Of a stretch of 64,000 bases of DNA, positions 34,395-44,360 are shown piece after piece. This DNA comes from JBCBRD01 sp039819785 (GTDB lineage Bacteria > Pseudomonadota > Alphaproteobacteria > Rhizobiales > Hyphomicrobiaceae): assembly GCA_039819785.1 (NCBI GenBank), contig JBCBRH010000014.1, forward strand, positions 1-64,000, read 5' to 3'. Every line of letters starts with the position of its first letter. The stretch's first letter is position 1. The notes below the pieces were generated by a model, which ran no database searches, had not been told where the DNA came from, and saw only the letters and a list, made by a program, of their open reading frames with translations. A program made the translations under genes and the position numbers.

Positions 34395-35534
34395 TTACCG
34401 CGCACACGGGATCGATGAGACCACGAACGGGGCGTGGATCCGGCACGCGCTCGGGGCTTGGGTTGAGGCATTGCGGATTTCAACCAGAATGTCATCGGCC
34501 ACCCGGCTGACTTCGATGGGACGCTGGGCGAGAACCGGGCGTTGCGCAAGGCGGGGCCGGGGCGGAACGAGGTCCGAAGTGCCCGTTAGGTCGCCATGAC
34601 GGCCATTGCCGATCCCGTCTCTCGTGAGGCCGTTCAGATCGCGGCGGCCCACGCCAAGACCAGACGTTTCCAGCGCCAGCTGCGCCATCATGCTGCCAGC
34701 AACAGGGTTGCGGGGCGGTGGCGGGGCAGACTGCGGCGGGTCGTAATACACGATACGCGGTGGCTGATCCTCATTTTGAATACGCTCGACGCGGACCGAC
34801 GACGAGGACGCCGGATCGGGCCGCAGAGCTTGGCGTTGCGATGGAGAACTGACCGGCGCCGCTGATGGTTTGACCGGTGTTCGCAGCGCGGCTTCGGGAA
34901 CCAGCGGAACGCCAGGTGCACCCACACCGGATGGACGCTTTGGCGGGGCTGTTTCGGCTTTGGCCAGGATTTGTCGCGGGATCTTAGGTTCATCGCACCG
35001 CTTCAAACTCGCCGGTGCGCGTTTCCAGACCATCGTTTTGCTGAACAGTTTTGATCCGGCATACCCAAGGATTTCGAGCCGGTTCCGCCCGATGGGCTTA
35101 ATGGCGAGATCATACTTGGACCCAGAATCAGGCGCGATAATCCAACCATTGTCCCAGGCATTCGGTCCGACCTTGCGAAGCCCGCCGAGCAGTTTGCGGC
35201 CACAGCCGCGCCGGGCGTCAGCGGCTTTCCGCGCCCACACGATAACACCGCACAGCCGAGACCCGCATGGCTTGACTTCAACCGCGCCGCGACCGGTGTG
35301 ATCGACCCAAACGCCGTACGGTGTTTTTGCATGAGCGACCGACGGCATCGCGAATGATGCGGTCACCGCCAGTAGGCTGATGGATAAGATGGGAAGGGCA
35401 CTCTTACAGCACATCTGTCGTGACGGCAGTAGACGTTCGCCGCGCCCCGGCAACTCCACAAAAGCAGCTTTTGCGATCCCATGCCCTCGGTGGGACCAAG
35501 CGCTTTTAAAGACTACGCTGGATGCAAACCGCAT
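34395..35534 (-). CDS. DUF2147 family exported protein with long Pro-rich linker
   Basis: The 379-residue protein has a DUF2147 beta-barrel domain (PYGVWVDHTGRGAVEVKPCGSRLCGVIVWAR through YAGSKLFSKTMVWKRAP), then about 170 residues rich in Pro, Ser and Arg, and a short conserved C-terminal piece with SACRIHAPFVVSSIPC. A second DUF2147 protein at 56870 has the same two ends. Two Cys in the domain could form a disulfide. ATG 35532-35534 has AGGAG 6 bases upstream and gives an unusually long n-region before the signal core; ATG 35412-35414 would give a normal signal peptide. Function unknown. Confidence 0.82.
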   Translation of the reverse strand: MRFASSVVFKSAWSHRGHGIAKAAFVELPGRGERLLPSRQMCCKSALPILSISLLAVTASFAMPSVAHAKTPYGVWVDHTGRGAVEVKPCGSRLCGVIVWARKAADARRGCGRKLLGGLRKVGPNAWDNGWIIAPDSGSKYDLAIKPIGRNRLEILGYAGSKLFSKTMVWKRAPASLKRCDEPKIPRQILAKAETAPPKRPSGVGAPGVPLVPEAALRTPVKPSAAPVSSPSQRQALRPDPASSSSVRVERIQNEDQPPRIVYYDPPQSAPPPPRNPVAGSMMAQLALETSGLGVGRRDLNGLTRDGIGNGRHGDLTGTSDLVPPRPRLAQRPVLAQRPIEVSRVADDILVEIRNASTQAPSACRIHAPFVVSSIPCAR

Positions 35535-35897
35535 CACAAACTCCTGAACTCTGTACGCTCGTCTCGCAGCCCCCGCGGCTGCAGTCGTCAAGATCGTCGT
35601 CGTCGTCAGTTGGCCGCGGTTGCAAAAAAAAACCTCGGCCCAACCCACCCGTTTGTCTGCGCTCGACCGAACGGCCACTGCAGATCAAGCCTCGCCAGAT
35701 CAATGCCTGAACCCCTGCGAATCCAATGCCATAGAGGCGTGGCCCGGCTGGCGGTCCTAGATTGCCAACATGAAAGGGGCGGCAATCCGGCAGCACCAAG
35801 GAATTGTTCGCAAAAGCTACAAGGTGAAACCAAAAGGTCTCAACTCACGCATCAGCTCACAACCACTCACTAGCCAGAATAGAATAAACAGGAATGG

Positions 35898-36830
35898 TTA
35901 AGGCCACTTCACCACGGGCGGCATGGAGGAAAGAATCGAGTTCACATTCCCCCCGGTTTTGAGACCAAAGATTGTCCCACGATCGTACAACAGATTAAAT
36001 TCCACGTACCTGCCACGCCGGATCAACTGCTCTTCGCGCTTTGCCTCATCCCAGTCTTTGTCGAAGTTCGCCCGCACCAGCTTGGGATAAACGTCCAGGA
36101 ATGCTCGGCCCACGTCCTTTGTAAACGCGAGTGCCGCATCAAAGCCGCCGTCTTCGTCCGATGGCGTCAGATAGTCGTAGAAAATTCCGCCGACACCACG
36201 CATCTCGTTGCGGTGCGGCAGAAAGAAATACTCATCGCACCACGTTTTGTAGCGTTCATAGTCCGCGATGGCGTGTGCCTCGCAAGGCACCTTCATCGCT
36301 TCGTGAAAGGCGATCGTATCCGGGTCATCCTGCGTGCGCCGCGCTTCCAGAACCGGTGTCAGGTCAGCCCCACCACCCATCCACCATTTGTCCGTGACGA
36401 CCATACGTGTGTTCATGTGCACGGCCGGTACGTTCGGATTGTGCTGGTGAGCGATCAGCGAAATACCAGACGCCCAGAAATTCGGGTTCTCTTCTGCACC
36501 GGGGATTTGCTTTCTGAATTCAGGAGCAAATTCGCCATGGACGGTGGAGGTATGCACACCAACCTTTTCAAAAACCCGCCCGCTCATCACGCTCATGACA
36601 CCGCCGCCGCCTTTGGAACCGGTATGGTCTGTACGCTCCCACGGCGTCTTGACAAACCGGCCAGGCGCCACGCTGGAGTTGCGGTCAGCCTCAGGGAGGT
36701 CATCTTCGAGGTGTTCAAACGCTGAACAGATGTCATCACGCAGGGTTTCGAACCAGGATCGCGCGGCGCTCTTGAAGTCTTCAACGTCACCATCGGAAGC
36801 TGTTTCCGGCGCTGTCATCTGAGCTGTCAT
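35898..36830 (-). CDS. hemF: Oxygen-dependent coproporphyrinogen III oxidase
   Basis: HemF decarboxylates two propionates of coproporphyrinogen III with oxygen to give protoporphyrinogen IX in heme synthesis. The 310-residue product contains WERTDHTGSKGGGGVMSVMSG, TVHGEFA, SLIAHQHNPNVPAVHMNTRM, WWMGGGADLTPV, the signature FFLPHRNEMRGVGGIFYDYL, and the C-terminal RRGRYVEFNLLYDRGTIFGLKTGGNVNSILSSMPP. ATG 36828-36830 is preferred over upstream codons to 36887. Divergent from the ABC exporter gene. Confidence 0.97.
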   Translation of the reverse strand: MTAQMTAPETASDGDVEDFKSAARSWFETLRDDICSAFEHLEDDLPEADRNSSVAPGRFVKTPWERTDHTGSKGGGGVMSVMSGRVFEKVGVHTSTVHGEFAPEFRKQIPGAEENPNFWASGISLIAHQHNPNVPAVHMNTRMVVTDKWWMGGGADLTPVLEARRTQDDPDTIAFHEAMKVPCEAHAIADYERYKTWCDEYFFLPHRNEMRGVGGIFYDYLTPSDEDGGFDAALAFTKDVGRAFLDVYPKLVRANFDKDWDEAKREEQLIRRGRYVEFNLLYDRGTIFGLKTGGNVNSILSSMPPVVKWP

Positions 36831-37073
36831 GGTCCAGGGTCTCTCTGAGCAATCCAAACGGTCAACCGCAGCGTTAGCCTGCGGCATGCCAATTGATCAA
36901 GCCCGCCCTTCGCTCAAGGCTGATGCCTGCGCCGCCATGAGCACTCCGGGGCCGGGTTGGCTAAGGGCGAGCCCTGACCAAAAAGTACGCTTCGGCTCCC
37001 ACACGCGAGCAACGGGCGCCGCACAACGCTGACAAAACGCAGTATCTTCCTCCCGCACGACCTGGAGAACCTT

Positions 37074-38927
37074 ATGGTCTCGCGCATCTATGATTGGTTT
37101 GAAAATTGGGAGCGGCCGTTTTCGCTCGACCCGCCTGCCCGTCCGCCCGGTACGCTGTTCGGCTTTATCTGGCACTTCACACGACCCTACCTGCCAATCC
37201 TTATTCTCGCGTCCGTACTCGCCGGTGTCGTTGCCCTGATTGAGGTTTCGTTGTTCGCATTCTTGGGCCAGTTGGTCGATTGGCTGGCAGAGACGGAGCG
37301 CGAGACCTTCTGGGCCGATCACGGAACATTTTTGACCTTCATGACCATCGTCGTTCTAGTCGTGTTGCCCATCCTGAAGTTTGTTTATGAAAGTGCCATC
37401 CACCAGGGCGTCTTCGGCAACTTCGCCATGCGGACCCGCTGGCAGACACACCGCTATGTGCTGCGTCAGTCGCTGGGCTTTTTTCAGGACGATTTCGCAG
37501 GCCGCATCTCCGCCAAGGTCATGCAGACCGCTGTCGCCGTCCGCGACGTCATTCTGAAAATCTGCGAAGTGTTCCTTTACGTCGCGATCTATTTCGCAGG
37601 CGCCGTCATTGCCTTCGCCGCGACCGACTTGCGGTTGGCAATCCCGATGCTGTGTTGGCTGGCCGGTTACATCTTCGCGATCCGATATTTTGTCCCCAGG
37701 TTGGGAAAAATCTCGGCCGAACAAGCAGATGCGCGTTCCATCATGATGGGCCGCGTCGTCGACAGCTACACCAATATCGCAACCGTTAAAATGTTTGCGC
37801 ATGCCGACCGTGAAGATGCCTATGCCCGCGAAAGCATGGATGGGTTCAACAACACTGTGTATCGGCAGATGCGACTCGTGACGTGGATGACGGTCGCGCT
37901 GAACGCCCTCAATGCCGGGCTTCTTGCCTCGGTAACCGCATTGTCGCTCTACCTCTGGTCTATCGAAGCCGCGACCATGGGGACGATTGCGCTGACGGTC
38001 GCGCTTGTCATGCGCCTCCAAGGGATGTCCCATTGGATCATGTGGGAAGTCGCTGGGTTGTTCGAGAGCATCGGCGTTATCCAGGACGGCATTACAACTC
38101 TGTCAAAGCAGCAATCCGTCGTTGATTCAGCTGGCGCAAAACCACTTGCCGTCACGAAGGGTGAGATCATCTTCGACGGCATCTCATTCCACTACGGTAA
38201 GAACGATGGTTCGATTATCGAAAACCTGAACCTGACCATCAGACCCGGTGAGAAGGTCGGTGTCGTGGGGCGCTCAGGTGCTGGCAAATCGACACTCGTC
38301 AGCCTGCTGTTGCGCTTCCATGACCTGGAAGGCGGCCGCATCATCATCGATGATCAGAATATCGCCGAGGTGCAGCAGGAACGATTGCGCGCAGCGATTG
38401 GAATGGTGACACAGGACACCTCGCTCCTGCACCGTTCGATCCTGGATAATATCGTCTACGGCCGACCTGACGCCGGACTGGACGATGCCATCGCGGCGGC
38501 GAAACGCGCGCAGGCCCACGAGTTCATCCTCGGCCTCAAGGACATGAAGGGACGCACCGGCTATGAGGCCCACGTCGGTGAGCGTGGCGTGAAACTATCC
38601 GGTGGGCAGCGCCAACGTGTCGCGATTGCCCGGGTGCTGTTGAAAAACGCCCCGATCCTCATTCTCGATGAAGCAACGAGCGCGCTCGACTCGGAGGTCG
38701 AAGCGGCCATTCAGGACAGTTTGCTCAATCTCATGGACGGCAAAACGGTCATTGCCATCGCCCATCGGCTGTCAACGATCGCGGCCATGGACCGGTTGAT
38801 CGTCATGGACCAGGGCAGGATCGTCGAAGAGGGGACACACGACAGCCTCATCGCATCCGGTGGTCTGTATGCCGAACTATGGGCCCGACAGTCCGGTGGG
38901 TTTCTCGCAAGGGAAGCTGCGGAGTAA
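37074..38927 (+). CDS. ABC exporter, fused permease and ATPase
   Basis: The 617-residue protein has a six-segment membrane domain followed by an ABC domain: Walker A GRSGAGKST near 399-407, Q-loop VTQDTSLLHRSI, signature LSGGQRQR near 508, Walker B ILILDEATSALDSE and AHRLST. It resembles lipid or drug half-exporters of the MsbA/ABCB group and would work as a homodimer in the inner membrane. ATG 37074 has GGAGA 7 bases before it. No substrate can be named. The sequence is not close to the ndvA product at 9.9 kb outside the ABC domain. Confidence 0.9.
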   Translation: MVSRIYDWFENWERPFSLDPPARPPGTLFGFIWHFTRPYLPILILASVLAGVVALIEVSLFAFLGQLVDWLAETERETFWADHGTFLTFMTIVVLVVLPILKFVYESAIHQGVFGNFAMRTRWQTHRYVLRQSLGFFQDDFAGRISAKVMQTAVAVRDVILKICEVFLYVAIYFAGAVIAFAATDLRLAIPMLCWLAGYIFAIRYFVPRLGKISAEQADARSIMMGRVVDSYTNIATVKMFAHADREDAYARESMDGFNNTVYRQMRLVTWMTVALNALNAGLLASVTALSLYLWSIEAATMGTIALTVALVMRLQGMSHWIMWEVAGLFESIGVIQDGITTLSKQQSVVDSAGAKPLAVTKGEIIFDGISFHYGKNDGSIIENLNLTIRPGEKVGVVGRSGAGKSTLVSLLLRFHDLEGGRIIIDDQNIAEVQQERLRAAIGMVTQDTSLLHRSILDNIVYGRPDAGLDDAIAAAKRAQAHEFILGLKDMKGRTGYEAHVGERGVKLSGGQRQRVAIARVLLKNAPILILDEATSALDSEVEAAIQDSLLNLMDGKTVIAIAHRLSTIAAMDRLIVMDQGRIVEEGTHDSLIASGGLYAELWARQSGGFLAREAAE

Positions 38928-38967
38928 CAGCGCCTCGGTGCGCTGAGTGGGGATATATGGATCGCGT

Positions 38968-40401
38968 CTAGTTCTTGACGTACTGCCAATATGATCCGAT
39001 GCCTGTGACGGCACGCTTGACGTAGACGGGGAACCGGCGATCCGGAGGCCGCACGCCGCTGCGCAACAACAGTCGCAGGTCGGTGAGCAGATGAGAGCTG
39101 TCGGCATAGTTGGCGTGATTGTAAGTCAGCCACCGGTCGGGACCAGCCTGAGAAACATCGATAGAATCAATACCCGCAACAATCATCGGGCCATCCTTTG
39201 TCACATCGCCAGCCCGTGGCCGGCCAAGCGCCAGCGTCCGGGACGCCATCAGCGCCCAGTCGTTGTTGGCGGCATAAAGTGTTGTGCCCTTCGCACTGCC
39301 AGTAAGCGTTGCGGCCACCTCTTTAAAGACGTCCTGATCCATATCCGGCGAGGCAAGGATCAACTGATCGATTTTCAGATCGTTCCTGGTCCGCCCTTGC
39401 AGGCGTGACATCTGCAAAGCCTCGGCCAAAGGGCGGATGCCAAGACTATGGGCGATGATGTGAATGCGCTTCGCCTTCGTCTTCTCAGCCACCATTGTGA
39501 GAAACTTCAGGAAATAGCCTCGCGCCCGGTCAGCGCTGTCGCGGTCGTAAAAGTATCCGGTTTCTTCGCCCCGCGATGGCCAGCTGTACATGTAGGGCAC
39601 GCCGTCGAACTCGAGATCATGCGCAATCTGTGCGGTGCGGTAAGCGGCCTCATCAAATGTGGTGTTGAAGCCGTGCACGAAGACAAATGCCTGATCCTTG
39701 AAGCGCTCCGATCCTGCAAGCTCGCTGTTCGACTGGTCCATGAACGTGTCAGCATCCATAAGGTCCAGTGCACCAATCGTGAAATGCTTCCGGGGATCTT
39801 CAGTCTCTGAGTAGAGCGAGTAATCCAGAAAGGCGATTTTCAAGGGGCGCTGTATGGTGCCCTTGTCGCGTGCAATTTTGGGGATCGTCACGTGCGCACG
39901 CCCAAGATGAAGTCGATGCCCACGCTGCGTTCCCGGGCTGGATATGCGCTTGATAATGGGCTTTCCGGCACCGTTTTGATCGACAGCGGACGTTTCGATC
40001 TCAGCCGTTGATCTCGGGGAAGGCTGAGCCTTTAAACCATCGATCTTGCGATCAGTGCCCCAGTAAACGGTCACGACATCATAGAGGTTCTCAGGCGTCG
40101 GTGCTGCCACCTTTGGAACGCCTACAGTCCCAGAAATGGCATCCGCGATCGCGAACGGCGCTGGCCTCGGCGGCAGCGCGACAACTTCACGATTCGCACG
40201 TGTCGCGGCATCGGCTGCCACAGACGCTGCATCGACCTTTGGAAGATCGACACTGGCACATCCACTGAGGGCGACGAGACAGCCGACAGTCAGCCATGTC
40301 CCCAGGACAGTCAGCCATGTCCCCAGGGAAGTACCCAGGACCCGGAGCTGCGGCCACCTGAAGACAAACCAAGCTCGGTGCGGTCGAATCAAATGCATCA
40401 T
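38968..40401 (-). CDS. DUF900-like alpha/beta hydrolase lipoprotein
   Basis: The product has the alpha/beta hydrolase fold of DUF900: YWGTDRK near the start, GRAHVTIPK, FVHGFNTTFDEAAYRTAQIAHDL, YSWPSRG, and IIAHSLGIRPLAEAL with Ser near residue 318. A lipobox, LSGCAS, ends an N-terminal hydrophobic stretch, so it is probably a lipoprotein. ATG 40399-40401 (477 residues) lies just before that stretch; the frame runs on to 40626 without family sequence. A 21 bp tandem repeat duplicates seven residues of the signal core. It ends facing the ABC exporter gene. Confidence 0.82.
   Translation of the reverse strand: MMHLIRPHRAWFVFRWPQLRVLGTSLGTWLTVLGTWLTVGCLVALSGCASVDLPKVDAASVAADAATRANREVVALPPRPAPFAIADAISGTVGVPKVAAPTPENLYDVVTVYWGTDRKIDGLKAQPSPRSTAEIETSAVDQNGAGKPIIKRISSPGTQRGHRLHLGRAHVTIPKIARDKGTIQRPLKIAFLDYSLYSETEDPRKHFTIGALDLMDADTFMDQSNSELAGSERFKDQAFVFVHGFNTTFDEAAYRTAQIAHDLEFDGVPYMYSWPSRGEETGYFYDRDSADRARGYFLKFLTMVAEKTKAKRIHIIAHSLGIRPLAEALQMSRLQGRTRNDLKIDQLILASPDMDQDVFKEVAATLTGSAKGTTLYAANNDWALMASRTLALGRPRAGDVTKDGPMIVAGIDSIDVSQAGPDRWLTYNHANYADSSHLLTDLRLLLRSGVRPPDRRFPVYVKRAVTGIGSYWQYVKN
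40285..40326. repeat. Exact tandem duplication, 21 bp x 2, in a signal-peptide coding region
   Basis: The 21-base unit at 40285-40305 is repeated without change at 40306-40326. In the DUF900-like gene it adds seven residues in frame, giving LGTWLTVLGTWLTVG in the hydrophobic core. A third partial copy (LGTS) precedes it. The length of the signal core may vary between strains. Confidence 0.88.
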
Positions 40402-40561
40402 GGAAAAGCGTGGCGGGTTTTCAGACCCCTGCGCAATCAGCCTGATCGGATTGTTCACCGATTCGAAGATTGCTCCGGCAGGTGATATTGGAACCGGCCG
40501 CGCAACGACAGGATCGGTGTCCGGTATGTGAGGAGCACTGCGACGTCGTACAAAGTCGTCA

Positions 40562-41074
40562 TCAAGTCCGACTGGGAAACCCATCGAGCTGCCGCAGCGC
40601 TTCGGAAACGACCATGGCGCTGGCAACCGCGACGTTCAGAGATCGACAGTCAGGGGCCATCGGAATGCAGACCCTGGCATCGGCGCGTTCATGAATGTCA
40701 TCTGGAACGCCACTGCTTTCCCGCCCGGCAAGCAGCACATCACCGATCCTGAACTGAAACATATGAAACGGGTCCGCCGCCGCAGCCGTCAACAAAACCA
40801 GGCGGGCCCTTTCATTGAGGTCATGATCGTCCGCGAGCCGGTTCGCCCCCCCAAGCGTTGCCTCGAAGGCCTCAAAATCGCGGTGCCGCACCAGCCGTGC
40901 GCGCGCGGTATAGTCCATGCCAGCCCGCATCAGCGCCTTGTCGGAAAGGTCAAAGCCCGCGGGCGCGATGATTTCCAGCGGGATATCCAGACACGCTGCC
41001 AGCCGCATTAACGTTCCGGTGTTTTGCGGAATGTCGGGTTGATAGAGTGCAAGACGAACCTTTGACGTCGGCAT
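40562..41074 (-). CDS. trmL: tRNA (cytidine(34)-2'-O)-methyltransferase
   Basis: TrmL is a small SPOUT-class enzyme that methylates the wobble ribose of some leucine tRNAs using S-adenosylmethionine. The 170-residue product shows PDIPQNTGTLMRLAACL at the start and the trefoil-knot motifs LLAGRESSGVPDDIHERAD and VCIPMAPDCRSLNVAVASAMVVSEALRQL. The frame extends to 41158, but family sequence begins MPTSKVRLALYQPDIPQN, so ATG 41072-41074 is used. Upstream bases toward petA carry the divergent promoters. Confidence 0.94.
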   Translation of the reverse strand: MPTSKVRLALYQPDIPQNTGTLMRLAACLDIPLEIIAPAGFDLSDKALMRAGMDYTARARLVRHRDFEAFEATLGGANRLADDHDLNERARLVLLTAAAADPFHMFQFRIGDVLLAGRESSGVPDDIHERADARVCIPMAPDCRSLNVAVASAMVVSEALRQLDGFPSRT

Positions 41075-41472
41075 AACCAGGCGAACCTTATCGAGCGTTA
41101 TGAGTGGTGGCGATGATGTGGAACCTGATGGCCTGCGCTGGGCTGATGATGACGTCATGCAACACGGTGGGTAGCTCTCTGTTGAAGATGAAACGTGCGC
41201 TTCGGGCCAAAACTGCGACGATCGGTCAAGACAAAGACGGTTGAAATCAACCGGCGCTAACCCGTTCGTAGCCTTGAAGAGCCAATGGAAACAATGTCAC
41301 AACGACGCATGGCGATGAGCGCGCTCGCACCAGCGACTGCCCTATGGCACCAAAGGACAATTATTGCGGACCGGAGCTCGTGCGCGATTTCATTTGGAAT
41401 ACGCGACACGGCCCGGACGTCTAATCTGACGAACCAAACTCGAATTTACCATCCAAAAACCGGGAGGCACAC
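41075..41472. other. Divergent region upstream of petABC
   Basis: No gene is supported. It should contain the petABC promoter and that of trmL. GGGAGG at about 41462-41467 is the petA ribosome binding site. Confidence 0.4.
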
Positions 41473-42045
41473 GTGGCAGTTGAAGCCGAGGAGCCAGATC
41501 GCAGAGACTTTATCATTTTGTCCGGCGTCGCTTTTGCAGGCGTGGGCGTCTTGCCCTTGATCTGGCCTTTTGTCGATCAAATGAACCCTGACGCCGGCGC
41601 ACTCGCCTTGGCGTCCATCGAAGTCGACCTCACACCGATCCAAGAGGGTCAGGCGATTACTGTCATGTGGCGGGGAAAGCCGGTCTTCATTCGCAACAGA
41701 ACGCCCGAAGAAATTGAGGCCGCGAAAGCTGTCGCAATTGATGAACTGCCCGATGAAGTCGCGCGTAACGAGGGCATTCCAGAATCTGTTCCAGCAACAG
41801 ACGAAAACCGGACGAAATCCGGCCATGAAAACTGGTTGGTGATGGTCGGCATCTGTACGCACCTGGGCTGCATTCCAAAGGGACAGGCCCTAGGAGATAG
41901 CAAGGGTGAGTTTGGTGGCTGGTTCTGTCCGTGCCACGGATCCCACTACGACACGGCAGGACGAATTCGGAAGGGTCCGGCAAACCAGAACCTGGCGGTG
42001 CCACCTTACGAATTCCTCGAAGACACACGAATTCAAATTGGCTAA
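41473..42045 (+). CDS. petA: Ubiquinol-cytochrome c reductase Rieske iron-sulfur subunit
   Basis: PetA carries the 2Fe-2S cluster that takes one electron from ubiquinol in the bc1 complex. The cluster ligands are in CTHLGC (128-133) and CPCHGS (152-157). One membrane anchor lies at about 14-34. The N-terminal DRRDFIILSG is a twin-arginine type signal that is not cleaved. The start is GTG 41473, 5-7 bases after GGGAGG. The gene is followed by petB after 15 bp in a standard petABC operon. Length 190 residues. Confidence 0.97.
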   Translation: MAVEAEEPDRRDFIILSGVAFAGVGVLPLIWPFVDQMNPDAGALALASIEVDLTPIQEGQAITVMWRGKPVFIRNRTPEEIEAAKAVAIDELPDEVARNEGIPESVPATDENRTKSGHENWLVMVGICTHLGCIPKGQALGDSKGEFGGWFCPCHGSHYDTAGRIRKGPANQNLAVPPYEFLEDTRIQIG

Positions 42046-42060
42046 AGGAGCCTGAGACCT

Positions 42061-43380
42061 ATGGCTGGCCACGAGTCAACTTACGAAGCAAAATCAGCTA
42101 CGGCGAAATGGTGGGACGAGCGCCTGCCAATCGCCCGCATGATGCACGACCAGTTCGTCGATTTCCCCACGCCGCGTAACTTGAACTACATGTGGACGTT
42201 TGGTGGGATTTTGATGTTCTGCCTGGTCGCGCAGATCGTGACGGGCATTGTTTTGGCAATGCACTACAACGCAACGGAAGTTGCCGCATTCAGCTCTGTC
42301 GACAACATCCGCCGCAACGTCAACTACGGCTGGATGATCCAGTCCATGCACGCGGTCGGCGCATCGATGTTCTTCGTAGCCGTCTATTTGCACATCTTCC
42401 GCGGCCTCTACTACGGCTCATACAAGGCCCCCCGCGAGATTCTCTGGATGCTGGGTGTCTTCATCCTTCTGGCGATGATGGCCGCGGCATTCATGGGTTA
42501 CGCACTGCCATGGGGTCAGATGAGCTTCTGGGGCGTGACCGTGATCACCAACCTGTTCTCGTCGCTTGATGCGATTATTCCAGGCATGGGAACAGCGATT
42601 GTGACGTGGCTCTGGGGCGGTTTTTCCGTGACCGGCGTGACGCTCAACCGGTTCTTTTCATTGCACTACCTGCTGCCGTTTGTGATCTTCGGCCTCGTGA
42701 TCCTTCACGTATGGGCGTTGCACGTGGCCGGCCAGAACAATCCAACCGGTTTGGACGTGAAAACCAAAGGTGACACGGTCCCGATGGCGCCATATGCCGT
42801 CTATAAAGACGCCGTGGCCTTGTTCGCATTCCTCATCGTGTTTGCCTGGTTTGTGTTCTTCCTGCCGGACTATCTGGGCCACTCCGACAACTTCATCCCG
42901 GCTGATCCGCTGGTGACGCCTGCGCACATTGTTCCTGAATGGTACTTCCTTCCATTCTACGCAATCCTCCGCGCCGTGCCTGATAAGTTGTTGGGCGTCA
43001 TTGCGATGTTCGCGTCGATCCTGATTTTGCTGTTCATCCCATGGTTGGACACGTCGCGGGTTCGCTCGACCAAATACCGCCCGATGTACAAGTGGTTCTT
43101 CTGGCTGTTCGTGATCACCTGCTTGGCCCTGGGCTATTTGGGTGCCAAGCCTGCTGAAGGATCTTACGTCATCTGGGCGCAGATCTTCACGTTCTACTAC
43201 TTCGCCCACTTCCTACTCGTGATGCCGATCGTCGGCATACTCGAGACGCCGGACAAATTGCCGAACTCGATATCGGAGGCCGTCCTCGGAAAGAAGGGCG
43301 AACGACGAGACCGAGATGAGAGCTTTGGCGGCGGGCTGGGTGCTCCAGCCGGTGCAGCTGCCGCTCCAGAAAAACGCTAA
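42061..43380 (+). CDS. petB: Cytochrome b subunit of the bc1 complex
   Basis: The 439-residue membrane protein holds two b hemes and both quinone sites. Eight membrane segments are seen. Paired His are in the second and fourth segments (SMHAVGASMFFVAVYLHIFRG and FFSLHYLLPFVIFGLVILHVWALH). The Qo-site motif is present as VPEWYFLPFYAILR (PEWY). A charged, Gly/Ala-rich tail of about 35 residues closes the protein. ATG 42061 has AAGGAG about 11 bases upstream. It is flanked tightly by petA and petC. Confidence 0.98.
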   Translation: MAGHESTYEAKSATAKWWDERLPIARMMHDQFVDFPTPRNLNYMWTFGGILMFCLVAQIVTGIVLAMHYNATEVAAFSSVDNIRRNVNYGWMIQSMHAVGASMFFVAVYLHIFRGLYYGSYKAPREILWMLGVFILLAMMAAAFMGYALPWGQMSFWGVTVITNLFSSLDAIIPGMGTAIVTWLWGGFSVTGVTLNRFFSLHYLLPFVIFGLVILHVWALHVAGQNNPTGLDVKTKGDTVPMAPYAVYKDAVALFAFLIVFAWFVFFLPDYLGHSDNFIPADPLVTPAHIVPEWYFLPFYAILRAVPDKLLGVIAMFASILILLFIPWLDTSRVRSTKYRPMYKWFFWLFVITCLALGYLGAKPAEGSYVIWAQIFTFYYFAHFLLVMPIVGILETPDKLPNSISEAVLGKKGERRDRDESFGGGLGAPAGAAAAPEKR

Positions 43381-43395
43381 ACAGGGAACTGATAC

Positions 43396-44289
43396 ATGTT
43401 GCGACATACAAAGACCCTGTCCGCTTTGGCCGTCGGCGCTGCGATTTTCGCAACGCCGGTGGCCCTCACCCCGGCATTCGCTGCCGGCGGTTATGACCAG
43501 GTCATCGAAAAAGTTGACTGGTCATTCGGCGGGATCACAGGGCAATACGACAAGACGCAGTTGCGTCGTGGGTTTCAGGTGTTTCAAAACGTCTGTGCCA
43601 GCTGTCACGGGTTGAGCCGCGTAGCTTTCCGCTCGCTGTCACAACCCGGTGGGCCAGAGTTCACGGAAGAAGGCGTGAAAGCGCTGGTCGCCGAGTGGCC
43701 TCACCAGGTCACTGCGGGCCCGAATGACGAAGGCGAGATGTTCCAACGGCAGCCGCTTCCGACGGACCCGATCGTTGGACCCTGGAAAAACGAGAAGGAA
43801 GCGCGTGCGTTTAACAACGGAGCATACCCGCTCGATCTGTCCTTGATTGCGCGCGCTCGGACCTATTCGAAAGACGAGCCGTTCTGGGTGCAGGTCCCGA
43901 ACATGGTCAAACACATCGCGACGGGTTACGAGCAGAAGGGGCATGACTACCTCTATTCGCTCTTGATCGGGTATAAAGAAGCGCCAGCGGACTTCAATCT
44001 GGGAGAAGGCCTAAGCTACAACATCTCCTACCCCGGTAAGCAGATCGCCATGGTCCAGCCGATACCGGAGGGTGGCGCTGTGGAATACGGCGAAGATGCC
44101 GGCGCACCCAACACCATGGAACAGCAATCCAAGGACGTTGTTGCATTCCTCGCCTGGGCCGCTGACCCGCACTTGAATACGCGCAAGGCCACGGGCTGGC
44201 AGGTGATGATCTATCTTCTGATCACCACGGCTCTCCTTTACATCGGCAAGCAGCGTCTCTGGGCGCGTGTTAAAAAACAGCCTGCCTGA
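43396..44289 (+). CDS. petC: Cytochrome c1 subunit of the bc1 complex
   Basis: PetC passes electrons from the Rieske centre to a soluble cytochrome c. The 297-residue product has a signal peptide ending at about residue 30 (PAFAAGGY), heme motif CASCH at 67-71, a likely Met ligand in QIAMVQPI and a C-terminal membrane anchor (VMIYLLITTALLYIGKQRLWARVKK). In rhizobia petB and petC can be fused; here they are separate and 15 bp apart. A terminator follows at 44329. Confidence 0.97.
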   Translation: MLRHTKTLSALAVGAAIFATPVALTPAFAAGGYDQVIEKVDWSFGGITGQYDKTQLRRGFQVFQNVCASCHGLSRVAFRSLSQPGGPEFTEEGVKALVAEWPHQVTAGPNDEGEMFQRQPLPTDPIVGPWKNEKEARAFNNGAYPLDLSLIARARTYSKDEPFWVQVPNMVKHIATGYEQKGHDYLYSLLIGYKEAPADFNLGEGLSYNISYPGKQIAMVQPIPEGGAVEYGEDAGAPNTMEQQSKDVVAFLAWAADPHLNTRKATGWQVMIYLLITTALLYIGKQRLWARVKKQPA

Positions 44290-44328
44290 TAAGCGGTAAA
44301 GCGTGACCAGCACTGGTTAGACAATCTG

Positions 44329-44360
44329 AAAGGCCTCGCTTGCGCGGGGCCTTTTGTTTT
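44329..44360 (+). terminator. Rho-independent terminator of petABC
   Basis: AAAGGCCTCGC (44329-44339) pairs with GCGGGGCCTTT (44344-44354), with one G-T wobble and a 4-base loop, and a T-rich tract follows. It lies 39 bp after petC. Confidence 0.88.
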
